A stretch of DNA of 64,000 nucleotides from Meloidogyne chitwoodi. Taxonomy: Eukaryota > Nematoda > Chromadorea > Rhabditida > Meloidogynidae. Each line of letters opens with the position of its first letter. Position 1 is the first letter of the stretch. The stretch spans positions 1,488,001-1,552,000 of the forward strand of contig JACZZP010000006.1 of the NCBI GenBank assembly GCA_015183035.1, given 5' to 3'. The position numbers and the translations under genes were made by a program. Under the pieces are notes generated by a model that had not been told where the DNA came from, searched no databases, and saw only the letters and a program-made list of their open reading frames with translations. Positions 24,398 to 34,421 of the stretch are shown piece after piece.

Positions 24398-25492
24398 TTA
24401 AGAAGCAGGTTTTGCCTTTTTTCTGAACTGTTTTTTTCCACTACTGACTCCAAGAAGATCAAGCAAAGGTTCAGTCATCTGATTTTAAATTTAAATAAAT
24501 AAGTAATCTTTTTAAAATAACCTTTTTTATTGAGACAATTTTTGGGATAATTTGCGATAAACGTTGCTCTTTCCCTTTTATATCACTCAGCAAAGCACTT
24601 TTTCGTCCTTCCAGTTCGTTCAAATTCGAAAGTAAACTATTGAAATTTGAAAATTATCATTTAAAAATAAATTAGATTAGAGGGAAGAATTTCAATAATT
24701 AATTTAAAGTAAATTTTATATCGCAAAATACTAATCCTAAAATAATTATACTAAAAACACCAACAAAATTTTTAAATTATTAGTTTCCATTTAATTAAAA
24801 ACCTTTTCCGTTCATTCAGCTCATGATTTAAGCGTTGCAAATACAAATAATGTTCATTCAATTTTTCTTCTTCAGGATTAGCTATGAATTCTTTAGACAT
24901 ATTTTCTTCAACATCAACCAATTCAATATCATCAACATCAGCACTTTAAGTTAATAATTAAAAGTAATAAATTAAAAAACAAACCGAAAATCTAGACAAT
25001 TTTCAATATTCTTTTTCATATGCGCAATTTCACTTGTGACATTCTGAAGTGATAAATAATGCTCTTCAACTTTTTGACGAACTTCACCAAGTTTTACATT
25101 TGCTTGCCTATTTCGAAAACTAAATAGCCTATTTAAATTACGCAATTTAACAGCCAATATCAAAGCAGAGCTAAAATTAAAAAACCTAAAAGATTACAAA
25201 ATATAATGAAAACCTTCTATCGAAATTTGCCTTGCTATGCGAAGTTTGCCTATCCTGACTTGTAGACAAAACTGACAATGAGCGTATTTCATTGAGTATT
25301 TTACTCAAGTCATCACCAATCTTGTCAACATCCAAATGGCTACCTATTTCATCCTCCAACTTGAAGAAATTCTAAATTTTTGGAGTAATAAAAAAACAGA
25401 AAAACAGATTTAACTTTAGACGAAGCAGAAGATAAAGCGTTATGTTTCGACTTGCTGCTACTCTTAGATCTTTTTGAACTCGCAGGAGCCAT
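24398..25492 (-). CDS. THOC5: THO complex subunit 5, short nematode form
   Basis: Six exons (25492-25415, 25371-25214, 25170-24985, 24943-24803, 24636-24522, 24478-24398) give 252 aa. THOC5 is part of the THO/TREX complex, which couples transcription to mRNA export in the nucleus. The match is to its coiled-coil N-terminal half: VEEHYLSLQNVTSEI, MKKNIENCLDFR, then DDIELVDVEE, equivalent to human LQLQNLLYEVMHLQKEI, CLEFK and EEIDLVSLEEF. A second helix (HYLYLQRLNHELNERK) follows. The protein stops soon after (FRKKAKPAS), so the C-terminal half of vertebrate THOC5 (about 680 aa) is absent. It starts with a Ser/Lys-rich basic tail. It lies between IST1 (308 nt upstream) and the Nudix gene on the same strand. 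Confidence 0.83.
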
Positions 25493-25800
25493 AGAAATTA
25501 AAAAATTATATTTCTTAAAACAAATGCCTGAAAATATAAAACTGAACACGCATAAGGCTACAAGTTCCAAATTATAAAATATCGGTTTTAATGTTAAATT
25601 AAATATTCAATAATCAATTTTTATCATAAAATATTCACTTTATGTCAGTATAATGGTCACAAACATTGTATAAATTACAACTCATACAATAAGAATAACG
25701 AATATAATAAAAAACAGTACACAAATATAATATTTCTTTTATTGTAGTGTAAATATGTATGTACAAGTCATTTTTCATGACATTTAAAAATAATTTTAAA

Positions 25801-27436
25801 TTAAATCCGTTTCTTAAGTTCTTCGAATCTACGAGCAAGTGCATCAAAATCCAAATCATCGTTACTACTACCAGCCCCATTTTTCACTGTAGGAGGCATA
25901 ATATGTTTTGGCTCCCCATTTAGAGGAAAGGCCGAAGGAATTCCTTTAGGAGGCTCCGGAAATTTTGGAAGGAGAAAGTCTGAAAAAAATTTAAAAAGAA
26001 CAATTCGCGATAAATAATAAAAAGTTATCGAGACCTAAAAGAATTTAGAATTTTTCAGAAAATATAAAATTTAATAAAAACCTTCATCACAGTCCTTAGG
26101 ACCAATAGAAGGAACTGTTTCGTAGACGTGTCCCTGATGTGAATGATCGAAGTTCTAAATAATAATTCATAATTTGAAAGCTAAAGTTAAATAAAATATA
26201 GGTTTCACCTGCGAAAAATTTTGAATAGTCGACTTAGGATGTAAATTGTGCCCATAACCAGGAGGTAATTGATGAGGTGCCATCAGAGGAGGTGGCGCGT
26301 AGTCCGGAGGCGGAACTCCTAGCGAAGGATAAGAATTAGACATTGATCTATTTTCCTCATTCTTTAAAAAGCTACCACCTCCTGCTGGTGTAATTCCAGA
26401 AATATACTGAGAATTAGCGCTATCAGCATTGAGATTGCCACTACCGCCGCCACCAGAAAATCCGCCAGTTCCTGGCTCCGTCCCTCTGTTAATAGTAACA
26501 TCGTGTCCTTGTTTAACATTCCAACCATATTGTTCCTAAAAATTGTTATATTTATTTATTCTAAAAACATTAAAAGACCTCATTCATAAAATTAATAAGA
26601 TTTCGTTCAGCACGTGCAACCTCGTCATCATCATCCCGCATAACTTTAGGGTCAGGTGTAAAATCAATGGAAGCAGATTGAGCAATCGTGATTAAATATC
26701 TAAAAATTAAGAAAAAAAAGAAAAATATGAGAACTACTTCTCAACAAGTAATTTCGACGGAGCATTAACAGACAATTTTTGAACAAGCTTAGGCGAAACT
26801 CTGCTTGGCTCAGGCAACTGATTCATGCGAGCCGCCTCAGCAAACTGTTTGCCATATTTGTGAGTTAACTCATCGCTAATAGCCTAAATTAAAAATAAAC
26901 TTGTCATATAATTAAAAGAGTGAAAACCTTAAACTCGGAAATTTCATGTCCAAAACGTGGAGCAACCCATAAAAGGCTACTTACCGCCTCTGCAATTCCA
27001 TCATCAAGATCTCTAAAAAAGCTGAACATTAAATAATGTATATAAATATAAAAACGCACTTCATTTGCTGAATTATTCCAAATCTGGCCAAGAGCAATTC
27101 ACAATACCTAGCAATAAAAATTTTTAAATCAAAAATTTAAAATTATAAATAAAAAAAAAAAAAGTGATTACATTTCCAACAGTTCATAGGCTTCTACAAC
27201 AAAATCTTCTCTGATAATGGTTTCAACTCTGATACGTGCACGATCCTCTTTATCGGCTAAATAATTTAGTATTAAAAATATAAATGTAAAAGAATACAAT
27301 TTAAATATTCAGCAATCTCTGTTCGTGCTTTTATCGCTTGTTCAGTCTTTTTCTTTTGAAGCAATCTCAATCTGTTTGCTGCAAGCCGAAGATTAGTCTT
27401 TAATTTTGCATATTGCGTGCCCCATGACACAGACAT
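25801..27436 (-). CDS. IST1: IST1 homologue, ESCRT-III-associated factor
   Basis: Nine exons (27436-27298, 27256-27172, 27107-27060, 27012-26928, 26883-26738, 26699-26579, 26535-26209, 26154-26082, 25979-25801) give 400 aa. IST1 is an ESCRT-III-like protein that regulates VPS4 in endosomal sorting and abscission. The N-terminal IST1 domain is plain: NLRLAANRLRLLQKKKTEQA, ARIRVETIIREDFVVEAYEL, YCELLLARFGIIQQMK, GIAEAVSSLLWVAPR and KLLVEKYLITIA. A Gly/Pro-rich linker follows. The C-terminus DFDALARRFEELKKRI is the conserved MIT-interacting motif for VPS4 and other MIT proteins (human DFDDLSRRFEELKKKT). It is probably the first gene of a minus-strand operon with THOC5 and the Nudix gene. Confidence 0.94.
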
Positions 27437-27617
27437 TTTTGTAATATTCAAAATCAATTCAATTTAAATTGTAATTCAAATTCAGAAGTCACTTAACTCA
27501 AAAATAAATTAGGTATCCATGAAAAAGATATCTTACGGTCGGAATTTTATAGAATCCCGAGTCTCAAATCCCAACTTTAAAATATGCCAAATCAGAATCA
27601 CACAACATACGATTTTG

Positions 27618-27856
27618 CCGGTCTCTCGGACTGGGATTATTCAGCCCCAGCGATTCAGCTCCAGCGTTTCAGCGCCATCGGTTCAGTGCCAGGACAGTTC
27701 AGCTCCCGTCAGTTCAGCGCCAAAAAATAAATTTGGCAGTTAACAGTCCAAGTTGCTGCGGGCGCTGAACTGACGGGAGCTGAACTGTCCTTCGCTGAAC
27801 CGCTGGCGCTGAAACGCTGGAGCTTATTCGCTGGGGCTTAATGATCCCCCTACCGG
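27618..27856. repeat. Long GC-rich inverted repeat between IST1 and PGS1
   Basis: The left arm is about 27618-27721 and the right arm about 27761-27856; they are near-perfect reverse complements around a 39-nt loop (for example GACAGTTCAGCTCCCGTCAG and CTGACGGGAGCTGAACTGTC). Each arm is built from short degenerate direct repeats of (G)TTCAGC/CCAGCG. The outer ends CCGGT and ACCGG match. It is strikingly GC-rich for this locus. A foldback MITE is likely, with no ORF. It fills the roughly 490-nt divergent promoter gap. Confidence 0.8.
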
Positions 27857-27924
27857 ATTAATTCCTTTAAATTGATAACACTTCCTATTATTATTAATTA
27901 CTATAGCAAACTATTTCTTTCATA

Positions 27925-29713
27925 ATGTTTTCTGATTTGGAATATTGTATACCTGTCGAATCAACTTCGGTACATTTCCTTAAGTTGCCTAATGAATTTT
28001 ATGAGCAAATTTTGGTAATTTTCCTGTTATTTTTACTAATCTGTTTGCAATTTTAGAAAAGGATATCTTCATCAAAAAAGCGAATAGTTTTTGCTGCACT
28101 TTATCTTGGTAATGGGGATAAGGAACAGGAGATTGTTTCAAGATTACAACAAGTCTGTTCGGAAAATTCTGAATTGGAAGTTTCATTTCTTTTTGATTAT
28201 TTTCGAGGTACTAGAGGTGAACCAAACAATAGTTCTACATATATCTTAAAGCCTTTGCTTTCAAATCGAAAGGTTCAGGTTTGTCTATAATATTTGTTAG
28301 GATTTTGGAACCTAATGCTTGCCCTTCATATTCTTATGCATCTTGATATAATTTTTTCACATGTTGATTTTTTAATTCCGCCTTTAACTAATCCTCGCTT
28401 TTGAATTTTAGGTTTCATTGTTTCATACGCCAGAAATGCGTGGTTTATTGAAGAATTTGCTTCCTGGCCGGTTAAGTGAAATTGTTGGAGTTCAACACAT
28501 GAAGTTTTTCATTTTCGATGATTCAATAATCATTTCTGGGTATTCTTTAAAATTTTTAGTAAAATGAATAAGTTCTTAAAGATATTTAGAGCAAATCTTT
28601 CTGATCAATATTTTGATAATCGTCAAGATCGCTATTTACTTGTTGAAAACTGCCCGAAACTTACTAATTTTTTTCACTCAATTTTTCATATAATATCTAA
28701 CTATTCTATGCAACTTGATCAGTTTGGGAAGCTAAAGTTTTTAGGATCAACATCTGTTCATCCATTTACAGGTATCTTTGATATAAATTTTTATCTATTC
28801 ATTTTTGTTTTTTTTTAATTCCTTTAGGATTAAATCAAATAATTCAAAAATGCATTAAAAATGAAATTGATGAATTATTTGTTAAGTGCAAAGACGACGA
28901 TATAAGCAGTATAGAAAATGATACTTTTATTTATCCTTTTCTTCAAATGGGTGTTTTTAAAATAGAACAAGAAGTTCAATTTTTGAAAAATTTGTTTAAT
29001 GAAGAGGTTTATATTTCTAAATATTTTCAAACATTTTTAAGAATGGTTTAAAAGAAATAAATTTAATTACTGCCTATTTCAATTTGTGTGACGAATATGC
29101 TGATTGGATGCTTCAAAAACGTTCTTTTCCAATAAATGTTATATTTGGCTCGCCACGTGTAAATTTAAAAAATATTTTTTCATTAATTTCTATAGACTAA
29201 TGGCTTTTATGGTGGCAATGGACTTTCTGGTTATGTTCCATCACTTTATCTCCAAAATTCTCTCAATTTTATTCGAAAATCGAAGGAACGTGAAGTTGAT
29301 AAATCGCCTTTTACCTTTATGGAGTGGGACAAGGATGGTTGGACTTTTCATGCGAAAGGTCTTTGGATAGATTTTTTAAATTCGAAAAGAATTGGAACAG
29401 TGATTGGATCATCAAATTATGGTTATTTATAAAGAAATATTTAATCTATTTTTTAATATTTAAGGATATCGTTCCGCACATAGGGATTTGGAAGCGCAAG
29501 TATTACTGGTTACTGAAAATGAAGGATTAAAACAAAAAATAATAGAGGTTTTTTATATTAGAATATTTCTCAGTGGACAATTATCTTTTTTAGGAAAGAA
29601 AATATTTGCTAGAACAATCTCAATCACTTGACATTGATGCCTTTCTTAAACGAGATATTTTGGTTCCGAATTGGGTAAAGTATTTATCAAGATTCTTCAG
29701 AAATTTCTTTTGA
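27925..29713 (+). CDS. PGS1: CDP-diacylglycerol-glycerol-3-phosphate 3-phosphatidyltransferase
   Basis: Nine exons (27925-28014, 28057-28278, 28412-28539, 28590-28771, 28828-29006, 29042-29158, 29196-29421, 29465-29547, 29594-29713) give 448 aa. PGS1 makes phosphatidylglycerophosphate from CDP-diacylglycerol and glycerol-3-phosphate in mitochondria, the committed step to cardiolipin. It belongs to the phospholipase D superfamily. Both HKD-type motifs are visible: HMKFFIFDDSIIISGANLSD with NRQDRYLLVEN, and FHAKGLWIDF with GTVIGSSNYGYRSAHRDLEA. The start VHFLKLPNEFYEQIL and the LFHTPEMRG block also match. The last exon ends VPNWVKYLSRFFRNFF. It is the first gene of a plus-strand cluster; MRPL47 begins 152 nt after its stop. 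Confidence 0.95.
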
Positions 29714-29865
29714 TTATTCCAATCGGTTTATACTTGAATATTTTTTATTTAAATAAAAATATTATTTGCTAGTCATTTGCTATCGTTTTATAACAATATA
29801 TTTAATTATTTTAAAAGTTAGTAAAAAGTATAATTCAGCAGTTTAGTGGAACTTTAATTTTGAGG

Positions 29866-30910
29866 ATGACTTCTAGGCTTTTGATGAGGTAACTCTTTTC
29901 AAATACAAAATAAATTTACGTTTTTAGATTTTCTTCGACTATTATGATTGTCCGTAATAAATCAAAAGATGTTGCAAAAGGAAAAAAAGATGAAAAAGTT
30001 TATCAACTTTGGGAGTTCTTTGATAGACCGGATAATTGGGGGAAGAAGGAACTTTCTTTGTCACGGAGGCCTGGACGAGCATGGTTTAATATATTATAAA
30101 GCACATCTGAAAGGAGACTTGTTATTTGTCGGATTCCTATTAGTCAGTACTCCCTTTAGCCTAATGATTTTTTGGGTTATCTGTCAAGAATCAATAAGTG
30201 TCGGTCCACAAATTTGTCTATTAAAATATTTTCTATAGGACTCGAGATGAACTTCGCCTCAAATGCAATGGAGACTTGCACAAACTTTGGTTTGTTTTAT
30301 TAAAAGAGAAGAATATGCTGCTGACAATGAGTGAAGCATACAAATTGAGACATATGGAATTACCAAATCCTGAACGCCTTGATAGAGTTAAAGAAGTTGG
30401 TGGAAACTTTATCCTTTAAATTTTTTTATTTTTTGATAGAGCATGGACAACATTGAAGAAGTTGTACATGAAAGAAACGATGCCTTTTTACGATTAGAAA
30501 CTGGTAAAAGTGCTTCTCCGCCAAAAAGAAGGATTACATCTTTTGCTGGGTTCACTTATGAGGTATCAACTACTGAGCATTATGAGCCGCTGGAGTTGAG
30601 TAATGCCAAAAAGGATTACGAAGTACCCTTACTAGATGATAAAGCCTACTTGTTTCAGGTTGGTACTATTTAAAATTTTTATTAATCTTATATTTTTTAG
30701 AAATTGTGGAAAGAAAAAGAACATTTAAAGAAACAAGTTCAACTTCAGGATGAGTACTTGCTTGAAGATCCGGACAGATCAGAAAATCAGGGGTACCATA
30801 TTAGTACTTTATTGCCATCTCATTCCCTAATGACTCCATTTGTACTCTTCACTTTTCTATATAACTTATCCATTAAATATTACTTATTTCAAGTTAACCA
30901 ATATATTTAG
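29866..30910 (+). CDS. MRPL47: Mitochondrial large ribosomal subunit protein uL29m (MRPL47)
   Basis: Exons 29866-29888, 29928-30083, 30239-30395, 30440-30658 and 30701 onward give about 250 aa. The N-terminus MTSRLLMRFSSTIMIVRNKS looks like a mitochondrial presequence. Family signatures are FFDRPDNWG, GRAWTRDELRLKCNGDLHKL with WFVLLKEKNMLLTM, PNPERLDRVKESMDNIEEVV and HERNDA, all matching MRPL47 ([34 protein letters not shown]). uL29m sits near the exit tunnel of the mitoribosome. The 3' end is uncertain: the reading frame continues to a TAG at 30908-30910, but the tail after SENQ looks intronic (ISTLLPSHSLMT), and a donor near 30793 spliced to an acceptor near 30920 is possible. It is the second gene of the PGS1 cluster. 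Confidence 0.88.
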
Positions 30911-31040
30911 TCATTTATAGGTCCAGAGATTACCGAATCTGTCTTGGTTTTTGATTTTTCTAATTTCTTGTCTCTTTTTTTAACCGAAAAAGGGAACCAA
31001 CCGGTATATATTTATCACACGATAAGACTAATAACTGAAA

Positions 31041-31256
31041 ATGTCTAGAAAGGTGAAGAGTGGAAAGTGGTGGCATATGGGGGAAAAGAACCCGACCATT
31101 TTCAATGAATTTCTTAATAAAATTTTAATATTTAGACTTCTGCGTGGACTTAGAAGGCATTTTGATCGTGTTGAAGACCTTCCAGAACAAGTGGTTGCAA
31201 GACGAAGAAAGCAACGACAGAATTTTAATAAAATACAAGAAGAGGCAACTGTTTAA
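31041..31256 (+). CDS. Small basic protein, unrecognised, possibly two exons
   Basis: The frame is open from ATG 31041 to TAA 31256 (71 aa: MSRKVKSGKWWHMGEKN...). The middle is A+T-rich and ends TTTAATATTTAG, a good acceptor. Splicing 31066 to 31136 (69-nt intron) stays in frame and gives 48 aa beginning MSRKVKSGKLLRGLRRHFDR. The C-terminus VEDLPEQVVARRRKQRQNF is highly charged and looks conserved in style. It lies between MRPL47 and MED11 at operon-like spacing, so it is likely expressed. No family was recognised. Confidence 0.55.
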   Translation: MSRKVKSGKWWHMGEKNPTIFNEFLNKILIFRLLRGLRRHFDRVEDLPEQVVARRRKQRQNFNKIQEEATV

Positions 31257-31412
31257 ATGATTAATGTTAATTTTTGTTTACTTTAAATAAAATTACTATA
31301 TAATCTATGGCTTTAATTATGTTGTTTTTTGATTACCTTTTCAACTCTCGAATATTTTTGGTATTTTTTTCTTTCATAGGAAAAATTTAGAATAGCTAAA
31401 AATAATTGAGAA

Positions 31413-32138
31413 ATGGCTTCAACATCAGCAGCTACGGAAAATTTACCTCCAGTTGAGCAAATGATGGAAGACATTTCTGCAGATACAGAGACTATCCATC
31501 TTGAACAAAGACTTAAAAGCTTAAAAGATATTGACTGGAAGGTTGCTGAGTTAATGGTTATTGTTGCAGAAGTTTTGAGCAGCTTGGAAAGAGATAAACC
31601 GGTATAAAATTAGGATGGGATTTGTGAATACTCTGATCAACAGAGATTTAAATTATTTTTAACTGGATTTTGATTTATATACTTTACATTTTTTTAGATA
31701 TCCAAAGTAAAAATGGAAGAATTATACAAACGCTATGAAATGAAATTGGATGAAGTACAAAAGGGTGTTAGCGAGCAATTAACTTACATGTGAGTTGTCA
31801 AAAAAATAAAATTAAAATGTCTTAAACATTTTGATTGGATCGATATGGATATAGTGCTGAAGCAAATTTTCCTTTTAAGTTTTAACCATAAATTATGAAA
31901 GAAAAATAGTAACATTTTCGCTATTTTAAGGGAGCAAGTTTGTGTCGGCGCTGAACATCAAGGATCAAATTTTCACTCTAAGCAAGTTGCTGAGATAAGT
32001 GGAAAACGTTTACAATCATTAAATGCTCGATTAGAATCTATAAGAAATTATATTAATTCTGAAAATGATGAAGAAACAAATAAATTAGGAATTGAAGCAG
32101 AACAAGATGAAGAAGATCAGGATATGGATGAACTTTAA
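31413..32138 (+). CDS. MED11: Mediator complex subunit 11
   Basis: Three exons (31413-31601, 31698-31789, 31931-32138) give 162 aa. MED11 is a small head-module subunit of Mediator that pairs with MED22 and contacts Pol II/TFIIH. The core is recognisable: QRLKSLKDIDWKVAELMVIV (human ERLRALEDIEREIGAILQNA), then VSEQLTYMEQVCVGAEHQGS with NFHSKQ (human [20 protein letters not shown] and SYSSRKD), then a final helix GKRLQSLNARLESIRNYI. An acidic tail ends EEDQDMDEL. It starts 157 nt after the small upstream ORF, and TTTCTTTCATAG just before it could accept a spliced leader. It is the last gene of the plus-strand cluster. Confidence 0.9.
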
Positions 32139-33045
32139 GTGTTTTGTTTCATGATAGAATATTTATTTTATAAATATATTATCTATGTTTCGAAAAGTCG
32201 CTTTAAATAAATTATGTGGAAGTTGAAAAAAATAAAAGTTTTGGATTCTAATTGATTAAAACACTAAATAACATCGTTTTGATAAAATTGTATTTTGATT
32301 TTCGGTATCATATCAATTCCAGGTCTCCTCGCTGATAAATTTCAAGCAAAAAATTGCACAGACGCCATTAAGAATAAATAACTAGATAATAAGTGTAGTT
32401 ATTAATTAGTTTTATTTTATTAATAAAATAGTTATTTATATTAATTTAAATATTTTATTTTCTTTTTTAAATTTCTAATTAATTTTTCTAAAAATATTGA
32501 AATGTGATAAATCTTTTAAATTTATTTCTTAAAAATATTCAACCTTTATCCGGTTAAGTAAAAATAATAAAGGTATATTTATACAACTTTTCTTAAACGT
32601 TCCTATGTATTAGAAACAAAAATTATAGAATAACGAAAAATTAAATAAAAAATTGAAATTAAAATAAGGAAAGTGAAGAATTTTAATGTTAGTATATTAT
32701 TTTATGATATAAAAATTTTAAAAATTTATTAAATGGAAAAAATAAAAAATAATTTATTTTCTTTTATGTTTATATTAGGGATCACACTGACAAAAAATGT
32801 AATTCCTCATTTGTTGGTAGGTGTGATCTTTGATTATCAAAATTATTATCAATATTATTTTATATTTAAAAAATTACAAAATTATACTCAAGAAAAACCT
32901 TGAAGATATACACAAGAAAATTATACAAAATATAATGAATATAAAATATTTTTATTGTCAATTAGTTAAAAGGGTAAGTGTTTCGTTGAAATGGGGATGA
33001 GATCCCTTTTGTAATAATTCAACCAAAATTTTTTATATTAATAAT
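32139..33045. other. Convergent intergenic region
   Basis: A+T-rich sequence between MED11 and the minus-strand membrane protein gene. There is a small inverted repeat, GATCACAC at 32780-32787 and GTGTGATC at 32821-32828, with a TAGG before the left arm. No coding exon was seen. Confidence 0.5.
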
Positions 33046-34421
33046 TCAGTCTATTTCTTCTGGACAATTAAGTTGCCCTCTATTAATTTTTTCTGAAAAA
33101 TGAATAAATTAAATTTAATAAAAACTTTAATTCTTTAAAAAACAAAATTTACCTTGATCATTAAATAATATACAAACAATAAATGATAATAAAGTCAATA
33201 AAGACTGAGCAATTAATTGAGGATTAAGCCATTTATGGTTCAATATAGCTCTTTCTATTATTTGATCACATTTCTAAAATTATTGAAAATTCTTTCTTTT
33301 TTTATATTAATATGTATTCTTACCCACACATCCAGTCCTTAAATAAAAATAAAATTTTAAAATGAATTTATGTAATAATTATTTTATTATTTCTATGCTA
33401 AATTTAAATTAAAAAATATATTAATTTCTTTCTCAAAAATTTAACAATTTTTTAAGATAGTTTTTTTATTTTTTTACCTTCTTTATCTTCATCACTAACA
33501 CAATTTAATTTATCTTCAAAATTAGTCAAATAAGCTTCTTCTTTAATTGCTCCATTAAAAAGATTATGAAAAATTTTATCAAATAAAGGGAATTCAAACC
33601 ACTCTGTAATTAAACAAGCAGCCAAAAGAAAATTACATAAAAGTAGTAAAGGTGTTAATATTTTAGCTATACTTGGTTGTCTTACACACTATTTAAATTT
33701 ATAAAATTATTTTATAAATTTATAAGGTAATTTTAGAATAAATTATTTTAATTATTTAAAAATAAATAAATAAATTTACCAAATCAACTTCTTCTTCAGC
33801 AGCTACTTCTACAGTACAAAACTGAGGGATAACACAAAGCATTGCAATAGTTATAGCTATACAAGCAATTACCCAACTTACAGCTAATTGTGTTTGATAC
33901 TAAAATAATAATATAAAGAAATATTATAGATAAATTTTAAAAATTATAAAAATTTATTTATTTACCCTGTCGAGTTGTTGACTGAAAATATAAAAGAAAG
34001 TAAAAATATTAAATTTTTTAATTAAAAAATATTTTGTAAAATTTATCACTAAAAATTTAAATTATTTTCAAAATTCAATTTCTTTATTTCAGCGAATTTC
34101 TCTTTTTTCAAATATTATTATTTTTATATTATTTATATATTTACCTAAAAGTTCTGTTCCAAGAAAATTCAGGATCTCTATTGCGCGTATCGTCAAACAT
34201 TTGATAAGCAATTGGAAATATTCGAGTAGATAAAAGCCAAAATGTTTGATCTAAATTAAAATATTAATTTAATTTTTAAATTATTAAAAGAAAAACAAAC
34301 GAATTGCCAAAACAATTGTACAAAAAAGTATTTGCATTCCACAAAGAATAAAAACTATATTTCTTCTATAAGGAGGTAAAATACGACGAAAACATAAATA
34401 ATTGTTGTTGTTTTCAGGCAT
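33046..34421 (-). CDS. Four-pass membrane protein, unrecognised, with two microexons
   Basis: Eight exons (34421-34301, 34250-34145, 33981-33966, 33899-33780, 33688-33478, 33337-33324, 33273-33153, 33092-33046) give 251 aa. Four hydrophobic segments are visible: NIVFILCGMQILFCTIVLAI (about residues 21-40), WVIACIAITIAMLCVIPQF, ILTPLLLLCNFLLAACLI and SLLTLLSFIVCILFN. The N-terminus FRRILPPYRR is short and basic, so it is probably cytosolic. The large loop between segments 3 and 4 is acidic. Exons 3 and 6 are only 16 and 14 nt, yet the frame closes exactly through all eight exons, which supports the model. The layout resembles small nematode tetraspan (LAPTM- or tetraspanin-like) proteins, but I see no diagnostic motif. 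Confidence 0.75.
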
